Assembly: GCF_017874355.1 (NCBI RefSeq)
Contig: NZ_JAGGLI010000002.1
Coordinates: forward strand, 113,729 to 177,728
DNA length: 64,000 nt
DNA from: Acetoanaerobium pronyense
GTDB lineage: Bacteria > Bacillota > Clostridia > Peptostreptococcales > Filifactoraceae
Direction: 5' to 3'
Made by a program: the position numbers and the translations under genes. A model generated the notes under the pieces. It made no database searches, was not told the origin of the DNA, and saw nothing but the letters and a program-made list of their open reading frames with translations. Numbering within the stretch: position 1 is the first letter of the stretch; each line of letters begins with the position of its first letter. Shown one piece after another: positions 40,301-48,864 of this stretch.

Positions 40301-42627
40301 TCCAGTTCACCTTTTTTGTAATAATGCTTTTTTAAATATTTTTCTATTGCATTTAACATAATATAGGCTTTATCAAGCTCGTTAACCTCTGTATAAAGAT
40401 CTGCCAGCTTGTTCATAGATCTAAGGATAATCTTGTGATTTTTGGATACAACCCCTTCATTTAAAGATTTTTTGTAAAACAAAATTGCTTCTTCAATCCT
40501 TCCTTCTTTGAGAAAGGCACTTGCTGCTTTTTGATAGGAGATTATCTTAAGGTTACTCTTTCCTGAAAGTAAGGCATAATAAATGGAATCCTTATAATAT
40601 TCAAGCCCTTCTTTTTTTGAGCCAGAGTCTATATACTCCTTTGCCATCTTTCCTGAATATATACTGGCACTCCCGTAATTCTTTGAAGCCACAAGATGAA
40701 ATACAAGTTCATCCAATAAGTTACCCTTAATATCTTTTGACATACTTAATATATAGTCCACCAAAAACTTATGAGTTGTTATTTTTTCCTCATTATCTAT
40801 AGATTCATAAACGGTTTTTTTAAGGGTTTTGTCTGCAAATTCGTATAAATATCCTGTGTCATCAAAATTTCTCTGAATAAGACCACTTTTCACTAAATCC
40901 TCAAGAATTGAGATTATATCAGTAAATTTAAAGCTTTTTCTAATAAATAACGCAAGGTCCTCTGCAGAGGATGGATTTTTAAGGACAGATATACTTTTTA
41001 AGATATTTGTCTGATCTTTATTTAATCCAAGGGAGCTTATGTCAAGCTCATACTGATTAAAATCAAGAAGTAACTCTTCATAAAGCTTATTGTCAAAATG
41101 CCAAATTCCCATATCATCCATAGTAAGAATTTTTTTAGAAAGTATGATAGAAATAGCCGATTTTATTTTCCCTGGATTACCAAAGGTATCCTTATATATT
41201 CTTACAGCTAAATCAACAGGTGCGCTCCTCATTCCTAAAATATCTTGAATAAATATGGAGGTTTCCTGTATATCAAAGTCTTCTAAAATAAATGTATTTT
41301 TCGAGCTAATATCAATATTTGAATTTATATCCGCTGAGTATATAAGTATGATTCTTTCATTTTCGACTTTAGAGTATATCATGTACTTTAATATTTCAAT
41401 GGAATCAATGTCATCTTCCTTGAGATTATCAATGATTATTGCAGTTATTTCATCTTCTATGGATTTTTTAATAAATGAGTTTATCTGAGCATAGGATGCG
41501 AAATCAGAAGTCTTACATCCTCCATTTATAAGATAGTTTTTTACTTTATCAAATTTACTTATATACCCATAGCCTTTCTCATCTAGAATCTTACTCACTA
41601 TAGGTATCATCGATTTATTTTTGAGTATTGGCCTGTCCTCTTCAAAGCTTGCAAATATATCCACACCTTTTAGAGAAAGAGTCTTTCTTAAGTGTCTAAG
41701 TATTTTTGTTTTTCCAGATCCTCTGCTTCCTTTAATTTCGTGAATATATACTCCTTTATCGTTGTTTTGAATTTTTTCTAGAGTTTCTAATATAGAGTTT
41801 TTCACTACTTCTCTTCCAACAATATCTGGCTCTTGCTTTATATAAATTTCTTTATCTTCAAAAATACAATCTACTTTCCTTTCAAAATATAAGCTCATGT
41901 CTTTAAATATGTCACATATAGAATCATATCTGTCTTTTGAACTATAAGCCTTCATTTTAGAAATAATCTTATCCATACCACTTGGTAATTTTTCTTTATT
42001 TACTCTACTTTTTATAACTATTTCAAAAAAAGCTCCTAAGGAATATATATCTGTTTTTATGGAGGGTTTATCACCTATAAATAATTCAGGAGCCTTGTAA
42101 ATCAAGTCATTTTGCCAAGTCTTGTGGTTTGTTCCTGATTCCATAAAAACTGTTAAGATATCTTTTAGTTTTATATGTCCTAATTTGTCGACATATATAG
42201 ATTTTTCATCTAAAAATTCATAAACTGTCCCTCTTTTATGGATTAAATCTATTATTTTAAGAATATTACAAAAATCCTCTATAAGGCTTTCACTACTCTG
42301 ATTTTTTGCGTAGTCAATATATTTCATTTCATACTCAAAAAACTCGGTGATGTAGTAATAGTCTACCTTCTTTACTATTTTCCTATCCACAGAGTAAATC
42401 ATATCCAGTTCTATATCTTTCACCAAAAATGGATGGGATATAGAAGAGTATTTGTAAAATCTTTTGAATCCTCTCTCAATTATATTTTGAGGAACTATCT
42501 GAGAGTTTACTATATACATATAGTAAACCTTATCATTATCCAAAAGATCCCTGACCTTATAACAGGATACGAGTCTATTTGTATATTCAGTTTGTAGTAT
42601 CCGGTATCTATTGTTTATAAGTTCCAT
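37336..42627 (-). CDS. Giant signalling protein: pseudokinase, AAA ATPase, TPR, GAF, GGDEF, GAF
   Basis: This is a 1763-residue cytoplasmic protein. Residues 1-265 resemble a Ser/Thr kinase: the APE loop (YKAPEL, 178-182) and TDIYSLG (192-198) are present, but the HRD and DFG positions read YEF and KDI, so phosphotransfer is unlikely. An ATPase follows (Walker A KGSRGSGKT near 300; Walker B AIIIDNL), then many TPR-like helical repeats (about 640-1130), a GAF-like domain, a GGDEF domain with active-site GGEEF (1487-1491) and inhibitory-site RFKD (1478-1481), and a final GAF-like region. It should make cyclic di-GMP under control of the N-terminal sensor. The ATG follows AAGGAGATATT. It stands alone with a strong terminator. 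Confidence 0.88.
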   Translation of the reverse strand: MELINNRYRILQTEYTNRLVSCYKVRDLLDNDKVYYMYIVNSQIVPQNIIERGFKRFYKYSSISHPFLVKDIELDMIYSVDRKIVKKVDYYYITEFFEYEMKYIDYAKNQSSESLIEDFCNILKIIDLIHKRGTVYEFLDEKSIYVDKLGHIKLKDILTVFMESGTNHKTWQNDLIYKAPELFIGDKPSIKTDIYSLGAFFEIVIKSRVNKEKLPSGMDKIISKMKAYSSKDRYDSICDIFKDMSLYFERKVDCIFEDKEIYIKQEPDIVGREVVKNSILETLEKIQNNDKGVYIHEIKGSRGSGKTKILRHLRKTLSLKGVDIFASFEEDRPILKNKSMIPIVSKILDEKGYGYISKFDKVKNYLINGGCKTSDFASYAQINSFIKKSIEDEITAIIIDNLKEDDIDSIEILKYMIYSKVENERIILIYSADINSNIDISSKNTFILEDFDIQETSIFIQDILGMRSAPVDLAVRIYKDTFGNPGKIKSAISIILSKKILTMDDMGIWHFDNKLYEELLLDFNQYELDISSLGLNKDQTNILKSISVLKNPSSAEDLALFIRKSFKFTDIISILEDLVKSGLIQRNFDDTGYLYEFADKTLKKTVYESIDNEEKITTHKFLVDYILSMSKDIKGNLLDELVFHLVASKNYGSASIYSGKMAKEYIDSGSKKEGLEYYKDSIYYALLSGKSNLKIISYQKAASAFLKEGRIEEAILFYKKSLNEGVVSKNHKIILRSMNKLADLYTEVNELDKAYIMLNAIEKYLKKHYYKKGELDYILGKVVYLIETQNHDESLKYAEKGIELCKDNYKKHKGSFLFFKGMIYHELGKTYGEIEKFHMKALELFRAIGYFEGIARIYNSLGILYSEYGLDNKKAIEYYSMVRDIAERESLLSRKAVAYANLGEVLAWDLNYEESYKAFQKSLEISSYLKKQNLVFYNYVYMASIMFETFDFEQSMMYLERAKEELRKNENQGVYMLFYYKLLAKVNLYIGDKNTSRYYINKIKTERPYFKGPLAIEVDILEGYLNLDSAPNKSSQNKAIKGIVDSIKNFKDYPVALKKLTDLVMVLKYKKNDKKIVELTRWAIKAYKPTGNKRADNILNYFKAINLDGDEKEKSLREILENISKTYDKRLYWQVSYFLGNYYIENKNYFMGTNYLVEAYVILKEFIVSLNIEVKSENYLGTSVIDILCTLLGISKASDIDEVDSRVLEIRENKEYISDNINSLITKNTLLQDLIENKIFKKLVSANLFEEEKEITTDILIENLQNSNETNIEIMLEHIMRITWADKGAVIIKQDQQFKIISSINYDSVGANLAKIIMQAEGIERELVVSELEYSTKEMYKRLLTGDTKGFICIPIYENNIRPQERERRNIRKKPLAFIYLESKLYLNNFTNKACKGIYKFISLLSVFIENHNLSLKYSIDKLTSAYNRQYFDMHIRSEIESSSIEDKIFSLVMMDIDRFKMTNDTFGHGVGDVILQKFSKLISENIRFKDLFARYGGEEFVLILDGVNKNEALKICNRLREKVQNQVKDPEGKSITVSMGIASYPEQGLWEEELLKKADLALYKSKDDGRNRVSIWNENIDDKEHYHKKEKEVISSILGDNIERSELFITSIEMLKNGAGHEEKITRYLQNVLKYFEAENLMILSYSESIATSMIKVTKQGLFKIKHGFEHLLNIEIADSVYNEEKGVFSADWERVSKIDELTGMPEWDSVLSIPLICSGIKKGVLYITIPLRTKEFNYLDYSVGQIISPIIASLIDSLNNK

Positions 42628-42690
42628 AATATCTCCTTGATACAAATATTTTGATATTTACTTTAATAAATCGAGGGATAATTCTCTTGT

Positions 42691-43578
42691 TTAAGGTATA
42701 AAAATTTCAATAGCTTTTTCGAGAACCTTTACATTCATCGGAAGGCTTGGCCCTTTTTCACCGTCGATACTTATGTTAATAGTTTCATCACAATATATAT
42801 CAAATTCATTTCCCTTTAAAACAATTATTTTATCACTGTTTATTTTATTTTCATTTTTGAGTATACTAAAAAAAAGATTTGCAAGCTCTATAGGATTAGA
42901 CTCCTTTACGAGGATAAGCTCCATTTCCCCATCCGATATATCTATAGTAGACTTTGAAAGTACATTACTAAAATTCCCTAGATGAGTTCCATTTAAGACA
43001 ACCACGAGGTGAGCTTTTTCTTTATATAATTTTTCCTTTGTCCTTATCTCTATATCATAGGACTTAATATTTGCAACTTCACTCATAGCTTTAAAATAAT
43101 ATGCAAATGGTCCTATTTTTTGTTTGAGATCAAGGTCAGCATTGAAAGACGCTTCTACAAAAATTCCTCCTGCAAGACTTGAGAGAAACACGTATTTGTC
43201 ATTTACAATACCTACATCTACTTTTGCAGTTTTTCCTTTAGAAATAACATCTATAGACTCAAATAAATCTTCAGGCATTCCAATATTATGGGTAAAGTTA
43301 TTGCAGGTACCTGTTCCTAAAGTGGCAAAAGGTTTATTGATTTTTTCGTTAATTATTATTTTGCTTATTGTTCCTAAGGTCCCATCTCCTCCTGAAGCTA
43401 TAATCATATCATGCTTTGAATCCTTAATTATGGTTTTTAACTCTTCGTTTTCCTTGCTAATCCTATATATCTCTAAAAAAATGTTATTCTTTTGAAATCT
43501 CTCTACGATTTTATCGAGTTCTCTTGGAACTCTTCTATTTCCAGCAATAGGATTGTAAATAAAAAGTGCACGTCTCAT
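42691..43578 (-). CDS. Diacylglycerol kinase family lipid kinase
   Basis: This YegS/DgkB-type lipid kinase has about 295 residues. It has the N-terminal IYNPIAGNRR motif and the nucleotide-binding loop ASGGDGTLGTI (about residues 60-70), then PFATLGTGTCNNFTHNIGMP, all characteristic. Gram-positive DgkB phosphorylates diacylglycerol released by lipoteichoic acid synthesis; other members act on different lipids. Two starts are possible: the ATG used here after GGGGAAT, and one three codons earlier after AAAGG. It lies upstream of the giant signalling gene (63-base gap) and eight to sixteen bases after the threonine aldolase gene. Confidence 0.9.
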   Translation of the reverse strand: MRRALFIYNPIAGNRRVPRELDKIVERFQKNNIFLEIYRISKENEELKTIIKDSKHDMIIASGGDGTLGTISKIIINEKINKPFATLGTGTCNNFTHNIGMPEDLFESIDVISKGKTAKVDVGIVNDKYVFLSSLAGGIFVEASFNADLDLKQKIGPFAYYFKAMSEVANIKSYDIEIRTKEKLYKEKAHLVVVLNGTHLGNFSNVLSKSTIDISDGEMELILVKESNPIELANLFFSILKNENKINSDKIIVLKGNEFDIYCDETINISIDGEKGPSLPMNVKVLEKAIEIFIP

Positions 43579-43594
43579 ATTCCCCATCCTTTAT

Positions 43595-44626
43595 CTAGTA
43601 TCTCCTAAGTCTGTGTATAAAGTTAATTACTGTGTCAATATCTGATTTTGAAATATAATAATGACAAACAAATCTCATCATATTATCTTCTTCTGGATTT
43701 ATTTTTATTCCTTCCTTAAGGAAGGCTTCTTGGGTCATTTTGCCTTTGAGCCTATTATCTGTTATGTTAAAAAACACCATATTGATGTCGAGATTGTCTT
43801 TGAGGACTTCTATGCCTTGTATTTTTGAAAGCTCTTCAGCCATATATTTTGCATTTTCATGATCTTCAACGAGTCTAAGCCTCATCTCCTTTAAAGCTAT
43901 AAGACCAGCTGCCCCCAATATTCCAGCTTGTCTCATTCCTCCCCCCATAAGCTTTCTTTTCTTTCTAGCCTTTTTGATAAACTCTTCGTCCCCCACAAGC
44001 ATAGAACCTACAGGTGCACATAATCCCTTTGAAAGACAAAACATAGCACTATCCACATATTTTAATACTTCACTTACCTCTTCTTTCATTGATAAGGCAG
44101 CATTGAAAAGCCTTGCTCCATCCATATGAACCTTTAATCCCGCCTCTTTTGCCACCATATGAAGCTCTTTCATATAATCAAGGGAAAGGACAGTCCCATC
44201 AGAATATGCATTTTCTATACATATAAGCCCAGTCTCTGGGTAGTGAATATCATCTACATATCTAATGGCCTTCTTCACTTTATCTATATCCATTTTTCCA
44301 TTTACAGACTCAATTGCTCTTAGCTGTACCCCTGCTATTACAGATGCTCCTCCAACCTCATGGGCAACAATATGACAGTCATGGGGCAGGATTACCTCTT
44401 CCCCCCTATTGCAGTGGGTAAAAAGAGCAAGCTGATTTGCAAAGGTACCACTTGGAGTGAAAAGAGCCGCTTCTTTTCCTGTAAGCTTTGCAGTGTACTC
44501 TTCAAGAAGTTTTATTGTAGGATCATCTTCATAAACATCATCACCAACAAGTGCCTCTGCCATGGCAGTTCTCATCCTATCTGTGGGCTCAGTAACTGTA
44601 TCACTTCTCAAATCTATAAATTTCAT
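43595..44626 (-). CDS. ltaE: Low-specificity L-threonine aldolase
   Basis: This 343-residue PLP enzyme cleaves L-threonine or allo-threonine to glycine and acetaldehyde. It has DLRSDTVTEPTDRMR at the start, the PLP-contact VHMDGARLFNAAL and the PLP-lysine in FCLSKGLCAPVGS. A glycine-producing aldolase fits an amino-acid-fermenting clostridium, though that is inference. The chosen ATG follows GAGGGGAGTATTTT; an upstream in-frame codon six residues earlier has no site. The lipid kinase gene follows closely, so the two may be cotranscribed. Confidence 0.93.
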   Translation of the reverse strand: MKFIDLRSDTVTEPTDRMRTAMAEALVGDDVYEDDPTIKLLEEYTAKLTGKEAALFTPSGTFANQLALFTHCNRGEEVILPHDCHIVAHEVGGASVIAGVQLRAIESVNGKMDIDKVKKAIRYVDDIHYPETGLICIENAYSDGTVLSLDYMKELHMVAKEAGLKVHMDGARLFNAALSMKEEVSEVLKYVDSAMFCLSKGLCAPVGSMLVGDEEFIKKARKKRKLMGGGMRQAGILGAAGLIALKEMRLRLVEDHENAKYMAEELSKIQGIEVLKDNLDINMVFFNITDNRLKGKMTQEAFLKEGIKINPEEDNMMRFVCHYYISKSDIDTVINFIHRLRRY

Positions 44627-44718
44627 AAAATACTCCCCTCTCATTTCTTGCTTATATAATATATCTTACTAGTCAAATACACTTAATGATACATAAATTT
44701 GAACTAATCCTTTTATAA

Positions 44719-45675
44719 TTACAGATTATTTAGTTTTTTAAGGGCACTTCCTCCAAGATAATTGAAATATGAACCTTGGACTATTTCTTGTTCATCCATA
44801 TATTCTTCTATCATATCTCGAATTTTCCACCAAGATATCCCATAATTACAAAAAAGACTATCCTCCTTTGGAGCTCTACCTACTATCCTATGAATCACTA
44901 TCTGAGGGTTTAGATATCCTAAAAATAAAGCTGTTTTTTTAACGTAGTCGGATACATCCTTTAGATCAAGCTCTCCCTTTAGGTAATCATCCCCCATTAC
45001 TGTATTTTTAACAATATATAGAGAATGAAGCTTTACTCCATCCACCTTTAAAGCAGAGAGTATTTTTGCCCCTTCTATAACATCATCCTCGTCATCATAA
45101 GGAAGGTTAAGTATCATGTGGGCTACAACCTCAAAGTCATAAGTTTTTATGAGATTTACCGCTTCAATAAACTCAGCCAAGGTATGACCTCTATTTATTT
45201 TTTTTAGTGTTTTATGATTAATGCTTTGGAGTCCTAGCTCGATTGTTATTTCTACACCTTCTCGTATTTTAATTTCCTTTAAAACATCCAGATAGCTTTT
45301 ATTTATAGCATCTGGTCTAGTGGATATAGATACTTCCACCACATCTTCTCTTATACTATCTTTGATAAAAGCTTCAAATTCAGAGATAGGAAGATATGTA
45401 TTAGTAAAATTTTGAAAATATGCTATGAATTTTTTTGCTTTATATTTTTTTCCTATATACTCTATATTTTGCTCCAGCTGATTTTTTACAGTCATAGAGT
45501 TTGAAAGAGATTCAAAACCTGTACCTACATCTGCACAAAACGTACACCCTCCCTTTCCAAGATTTCCATCTCTATTGGGACACGTCACGGGAAGATTTAT
45601 TGGTATCCTGTAAACTTTCTCTTTATATTTATTCTTTAAATAAGAAGAATAGATCTTATATCTAATTTTTTCCAA
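44719..45675 (-). CDS. Radical SAM protein, YhcC/TIGR01212 family
   Basis: This 318-residue radical SAM enzyme of unproven reaction carries the family cluster motif with the spread Cys in TCPNRDGNLGKGGCTFC, followed by STRPDAINKSYLDVL and ELGLQSINHKTLKKINRGH, characteristic of the YhcC (TIGR01212) group. The protein should bind a [4Fe-4S] cluster and S-adenosylmethionine. It starts with TTG and a weak ribosome binding site (AGTGATGA). It is divergent from the arsR gene that follows on the plus strand, so the gap between them holds both promoters. Confidence 0.9.
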   Translation of the reverse strand: MEKIRYKIYSSYLKNKYKEKVYRIPINLPVTCPNRDGNLGKGGCTFCADVGTGFESLSNSMTVKNQLEQNIEYIGKKYKAKKFIAYFQNFTNTYLPISEFEAFIKDSIREDVVEVSISTRPDAINKSYLDVLKEIKIREGVEITIELGLQSINHKTLKKINRGHTLAEFIEAVNLIKTYDFEVVAHMILNLPYDDEDDVIEGAKILSALKVDGVKLHSLYIVKNTVMGDDYLKGELDLKDVSDYVKKTALFLGYLNPQIVIHRIVGRAPKEDSLFCNYGISWWKIRDMIEEYMDEQEIVQGSYFNYLGGSALKKLNNL

Positions 45676-45792
45676 ATCATCACTACTTTCTTAAAATATA
45701 TCTATTAGAACTATATTATCTCAAAAATTTAATATTTAATCTATAATTTCATTTTTTATACCCAATTTAAGCAATAATATTAAGTCTAAATA

Positions 45793-45829
45793 TTGACAAT
45801 CGGATTCTTATATCGTAATATTACAATAT
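45793..45829 (+). promoter_or_regulatory. arsR promoter and overlapping operator palindrome
   Basis: TTGACA (45793-45798) and TAATAT (45816-45821) are spaced by exactly 17 bases. The near-perfect palindrome ATATCGTAATATTACAATAT (45810-45829, 18 of 20 positions symmetric) covers the -10 element. This is the usual layout for autorepression by an ArsR-type protein. Confidence 0.75.
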
Positions 45830-45852
45830 AATAAATTCTAGGAGGCTTTATA

Positions 45853-46143
45853 ATGGATCATTTTTCCAAAGACTTTGAAGTCTTAGAGTCGAATTCAGAG
45901 CTTTTAAAAGCCCTTGCTCACCCTGTAAGACTATGTATAGTTAAAGGTCTAATCGAAAACGGCCCTTGCAATGTAAGCAATATGCACAATTGTTTGAACC
46001 TTCCTCAATCCACAGTGTCTCAGCATGTATCTAAGCTAAGATCAGCTGGTATACTTAAAGGTTTTAGAAACGGGACAGAAATCGTTTATGAAATTAGTGA
46101 CAAAAAAGTTGAGAGTATCGTAAAGGCTATGTTTGAAATTTAA
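45853..46143 (+). CDS. ArsR family transcriptional repressor
   Basis: This 96-residue winged-helix repressor has the core LLKALAHPVRLCIVKGL and the recognition helix LPQSTVSQHVSKLRSAG. Cysteines are at positions 28, 39 and 47. The classical ELCVCDL metal site is absent, so sensing by thiol chemistry (persulfide or oxidant) is a reasonable guess given the downstream sulfur enzyme. The operator palindrome on its own promoter suggests autoregulation. AGGAGG precedes the ATG. It lies 89 bases upstream of the coenzyme A-disulfide reductase gene, with a long hairpin between them. Confidence 0.9.
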   Translation: MDHFSKDFEVLESNSELLKALAHPVRLCIVKGLIENGPCNVSNMHNCLNLPQSTVSQHVSKLRSAGILKGFRNGTEIVYEISDKKVESIVKAMFEI

Positions 46144-46180
46144 AAACTTATAGAGGATATATCTTCATAAGTTTTTAAAT
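46138..46180 (+). terminator. Long hairpin between arsR and the reductase gene
   Basis: A perfect 14-base inverted repeat (46138-46151 and 46167-46180) overlaps the arsR stop, and the 15-base insert itself pairs (GAGGATA/TATCTTC with one G-T). A short T-run (AAATTTTTC) follows. It may be an attenuator that lowers readthrough into the reductase gene, or a DNA-binding site. Confidence 0.55.
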
Positions 46181-46232
46181 TTTTCTAAAATATATCGTTT
46201 TATCTAAATATTAAATTGTTACGGAGGATGCT

Positions 46233-48710
46233 ATGAAAAAAATACTAATCGTTGGCGGGGTTGCTGGTGGTGCTACTACAGCAGCAAGACTTAGAAGACT
46301 TGATGAGAATGCAAAGATAGTAATGTTTGAAAGAGGAGAATATATCTCTTTTGCAAACTGCGGACTTCCTTATTACATAGGGGGAGTAATACCAGAGCGA
46401 GACTCTCTACTTGTACAAACTGTAGAAGGTATGTCAGATAGATTTAATATGGATATAAGAAACTTTAGTGAAGTAATATCCATAGATAAGGAAGGAAAAA
46501 AAGTAACTGTAAAGGATGTAAAGACGGGAAAAACATACGAAGAATCTTATGATGTACTTGTACTTTCTCCTGGGGCTAACCCTATAAAACCTCCTATAAA
46601 AGGACTTGAAGAAGCAACTAACGTATTTACCCTTAGAAATATCCCAGACACAGATTCAATAAAAAAATATGTGGATGAAAATAAACCACAGGAATCTGTC
46701 GTAATAGGCGGAGGATTCATAGGTATAGAGATGGCAGAAAATCTTGTTCATAAGGGAGTTAAAGTGACTCTTGTGGAAATGGCAGATCAGGTCATGGCTC
46801 CATTTGACTCTGAGATGGCAAGCATCCTTCATACCCATCTAAAGGACAAGGGAGTTAATTTAATACTCTCAGATGGGGTGTCTCACTTTGAAAATAAGGG
46901 AGCAAAAGTTGTATTAAATAGTGGCACTGAGATAAATACTGACCTAACTATACTGTCAATCGGTGTAAAGCCAGAAAATGAACTGGCAAAGTCAGCTAAT
47001 CTTGCCCTTGGTGAAAGAGGTCATATAAAGGTCGATAAAAATATGATGACATCTGATCCTAATATATACGCAATCGGGGATGCCGTAGAGACTGTAGATT
47101 ATATATTCGGTTCTCCTGCCGCAGTACCTCTTGCATGGCCAGCAAATAGACAGGGAAGAATTGTTGCAGACAGAATCTGCGGCATTGATTCAAAATACAG
47201 TGGTACTCTTGGTACATCGGTTGCTAAGGTATTTGACCTTACAGCTGCTTCAACAGGCCATAACGAAAAAGCTTTACAACGAATGGGCATAAATAATTAC
47301 AAAAAAATTCATATACATCCAGGTTCTCATGCTGGATACTACCCAGGGGCTTTTCCTATCTCCCTTAAATTAATATTTGAAGTTCCAAGCGGAAAAATCC
47401 TTGGAGCACAAGGGATAGGTTATGACGGAGTGGAAAAGAGAATTGATGTCCTTGCAACTGCTATAAAGGGTAATCTTAGTGTAAGAGATATTACAGATCT
47501 TGAACTTTCATATGCTCCTCCATATTCCTCTGCAAAAGACCCTGTGAATATGGCAGGATATGTTGCAAGCAATATACTTGATGGCCTTGTTGATGTAATT
47601 TACTATAATGAAATAGATGAACTAATATCAAACGGAGGGGTATTAATAGATGTAAGAGATGCTATGGAAATAGAGCTCGGTGCAATCGATGGTCATATAA
47701 ATATACCTCTTAATGAGCTTAGAGATAGGATAGATGAGATTCCTAAAGATAAGGATATCTATGTTACTTGTCAGGTTGGCCTTAGAGGATATATAGCCTC
47801 AAGAATTTTAGCTCAGCACGGCATAAAATCAAAAAATCTCGATGGAGGTTATAAGACTTATTCTCAGGTATATGGCTCTCCTTTTGAAGGAAATACTTGC
47901 TGCGCCTTTGTTGATGACAGCGGCGAGATGCATGTATCTTGCGATGATGATTATCTGACTGAAAGTGAAAATATAGATAGGGTGGTAGATGCTAGGGGAC
48001 TCCAGTGTCCTGGTCCAATAGCTAGAGTATATAAAGAAATAAAAGAAATGAAGGATGGTCAGCTCCTTGAGGTCCTGGCAACTGATCCTGGCTTTGGAAA
48101 GGATATTTCTGCATGGTGCTCAAAAACTGGTAATACAATCATTTCATCAGAGTTTCAAAAAAGCTATTTTAGAAGTGTAATTAGAAAAGGTAAATCTACG
48201 CCCAAGTTAGCCCCTACCTCTTCTGTAGAGCTAAAAGAAGATAAAAACGGGGCAACTCTTGTTGTATTTAGTGGAGATATGGACAAAGCCATGGCATCCT
48301 TTATAATAGCAACAGGTGCCGCTTCTATGGGCAAGGAAGTAACTATGTTTTTCACTTTCTGGGGACTTAATATCCTTAGAAAAGAAGGAGTAAAGGTAGA
48401 GAAAGACACCCTTGAGTCTATGTTTGGAAAAATGATGCCTGAAGGTCCTAAAAAGCTAAAGCTGTCCAATATGAACATGGGCGGAATGGGTTCTAAGATG
48501 ATAAACTACGTAATGAAAAAGAAAAACGTGGATGACCTTGAAACACTTATAAAAAACGCTCAGGATTTAGGTGTGAAGCTTGTAGCTTGTGCTATGAGTA
48601 TGGATATAATGGGTATCAAGGAGCAGGAGCTAATAGATGGAGTAGAAATAGCTGGAGTAGCTTCATATCTTGCTGAAACAGATTCATCAAATCTTAATTT
48701 ATTTATATAA
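46233..48710 (+). CDS. CoA-disulfide/persulfide reductase with rhodanese, TusA and DsrE domains
   Basis: This 825-residue four-domain sulfur enzyme has a pyridine nucleotide-disulfide reductase at residues 1-445, with FAD motif VGGVAGGATTAARL and active Cys43 (SFANCGLPYYIG) as in CoA-disulfide reductase. A rhodanese domain follows (about 450-545, active Cys in VTCQVGLRGY), then a TusA/SirA-like domain (about 585-655, Cys in LQCPGPI) and a DsrE-like C-terminal domain (about 665-825). The linker adds Cys pairs (NTCCAF). The chain could pass persulfide sulfur between active sites and reduce it with NADH. It is directly controlled, by position, by the ArsR gene upstream. GGAGGATGCT precedes the ATG. 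Confidence 0.92.
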   Translation: MKKILIVGGVAGGATTAARLRRLDENAKIVMFERGEYISFANCGLPYYIGGVIPERDSLLVQTVEGMSDRFNMDIRNFSEVISIDKEGKKVTVKDVKTGKTYEESYDVLVLSPGANPIKPPIKGLEEATNVFTLRNIPDTDSIKKYVDENKPQESVVIGGGFIGIEMAENLVHKGVKVTLVEMADQVMAPFDSEMASILHTHLKDKGVNLILSDGVSHFENKGAKVVLNSGTEINTDLTILSIGVKPENELAKSANLALGERGHIKVDKNMMTSDPNIYAIGDAVETVDYIFGSPAAVPLAWPANRQGRIVADRICGIDSKYSGTLGTSVAKVFDLTAASTGHNEKALQRMGINNYKKIHIHPGSHAGYYPGAFPISLKLIFEVPSGKILGAQGIGYDGVEKRIDVLATAIKGNLSVRDITDLELSYAPPYSSAKDPVNMAGYVASNILDGLVDVIYYNEIDELISNGGVLIDVRDAMEIELGAIDGHINIPLNELRDRIDEIPKDKDIYVTCQVGLRGYIASRILAQHGIKSKNLDGGYKTYSQVYGSPFEGNTCCAFVDDSGEMHVSCDDDYLTESENIDRVVDARGLQCPGPIARVYKEIKEMKDGQLLEVLATDPGFGKDISAWCSKTGNTIISSEFQKSYFRSVIRKGKSTPKLAPTSSVELKEDKNGATLVVFSGDMDKAMASFIIATGAASMGKEVTMFFTFWGLNILRKEGVKVEKDTLESMFGKMMPEGPKKLKLSNMNMGGMGSKMINYVMKKKNVDDLETLIKNAQDLGVKLVACAMSMDIMGIKEQELIDGVEIAGVASYLAETDSSNLNLFI

Positions 48711-48752
48711 AACCCATCTTATTTATAAAGCAATATCCGATTAGTTAAAATT

Positions 48753-48790
48753 AAAAACAGCTGGAGATTTTGATTTCTCTAGCTGTTTTT
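48753..48790 (+). terminator. Intrinsic terminator of the reductase gene
   Basis: A 15-base stem (AAAAACAGCT with GGAGA, pairing to TCTCT with AGCTGTTTTT; one G-T) and an eight-base loop end in TTTTTTT. It lies about 40 bases past the stop. Confidence 0.88.
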
Positions 48791-48825
48791 TTATTTTTGA
48801 ATAATATTTAAATTCTTTTCACAAT

Positions 48826-48864
48826 AAAATGAGATACCAGTCCCGACTCCAGGTATCTCATTTT
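48826..48864. repeat. Perfect 13-base inverted repeat, possible second terminator or small RNA hairpin
   Basis: AAAATGAGATACC and GGTATCTCATTTT pair perfectly around a 13-base loop. A-rich and T-rich flanks allow function on either strand. It lies only 35 bases after the reductase terminator. Confidence 0.6.

Noticed and set aside
37336..42627. Active Ser/Thr protein kinase at the N-terminus
   Set aside because: The HRD and DFG positions read YEF and KDI, so catalytic Asp residues are missing.
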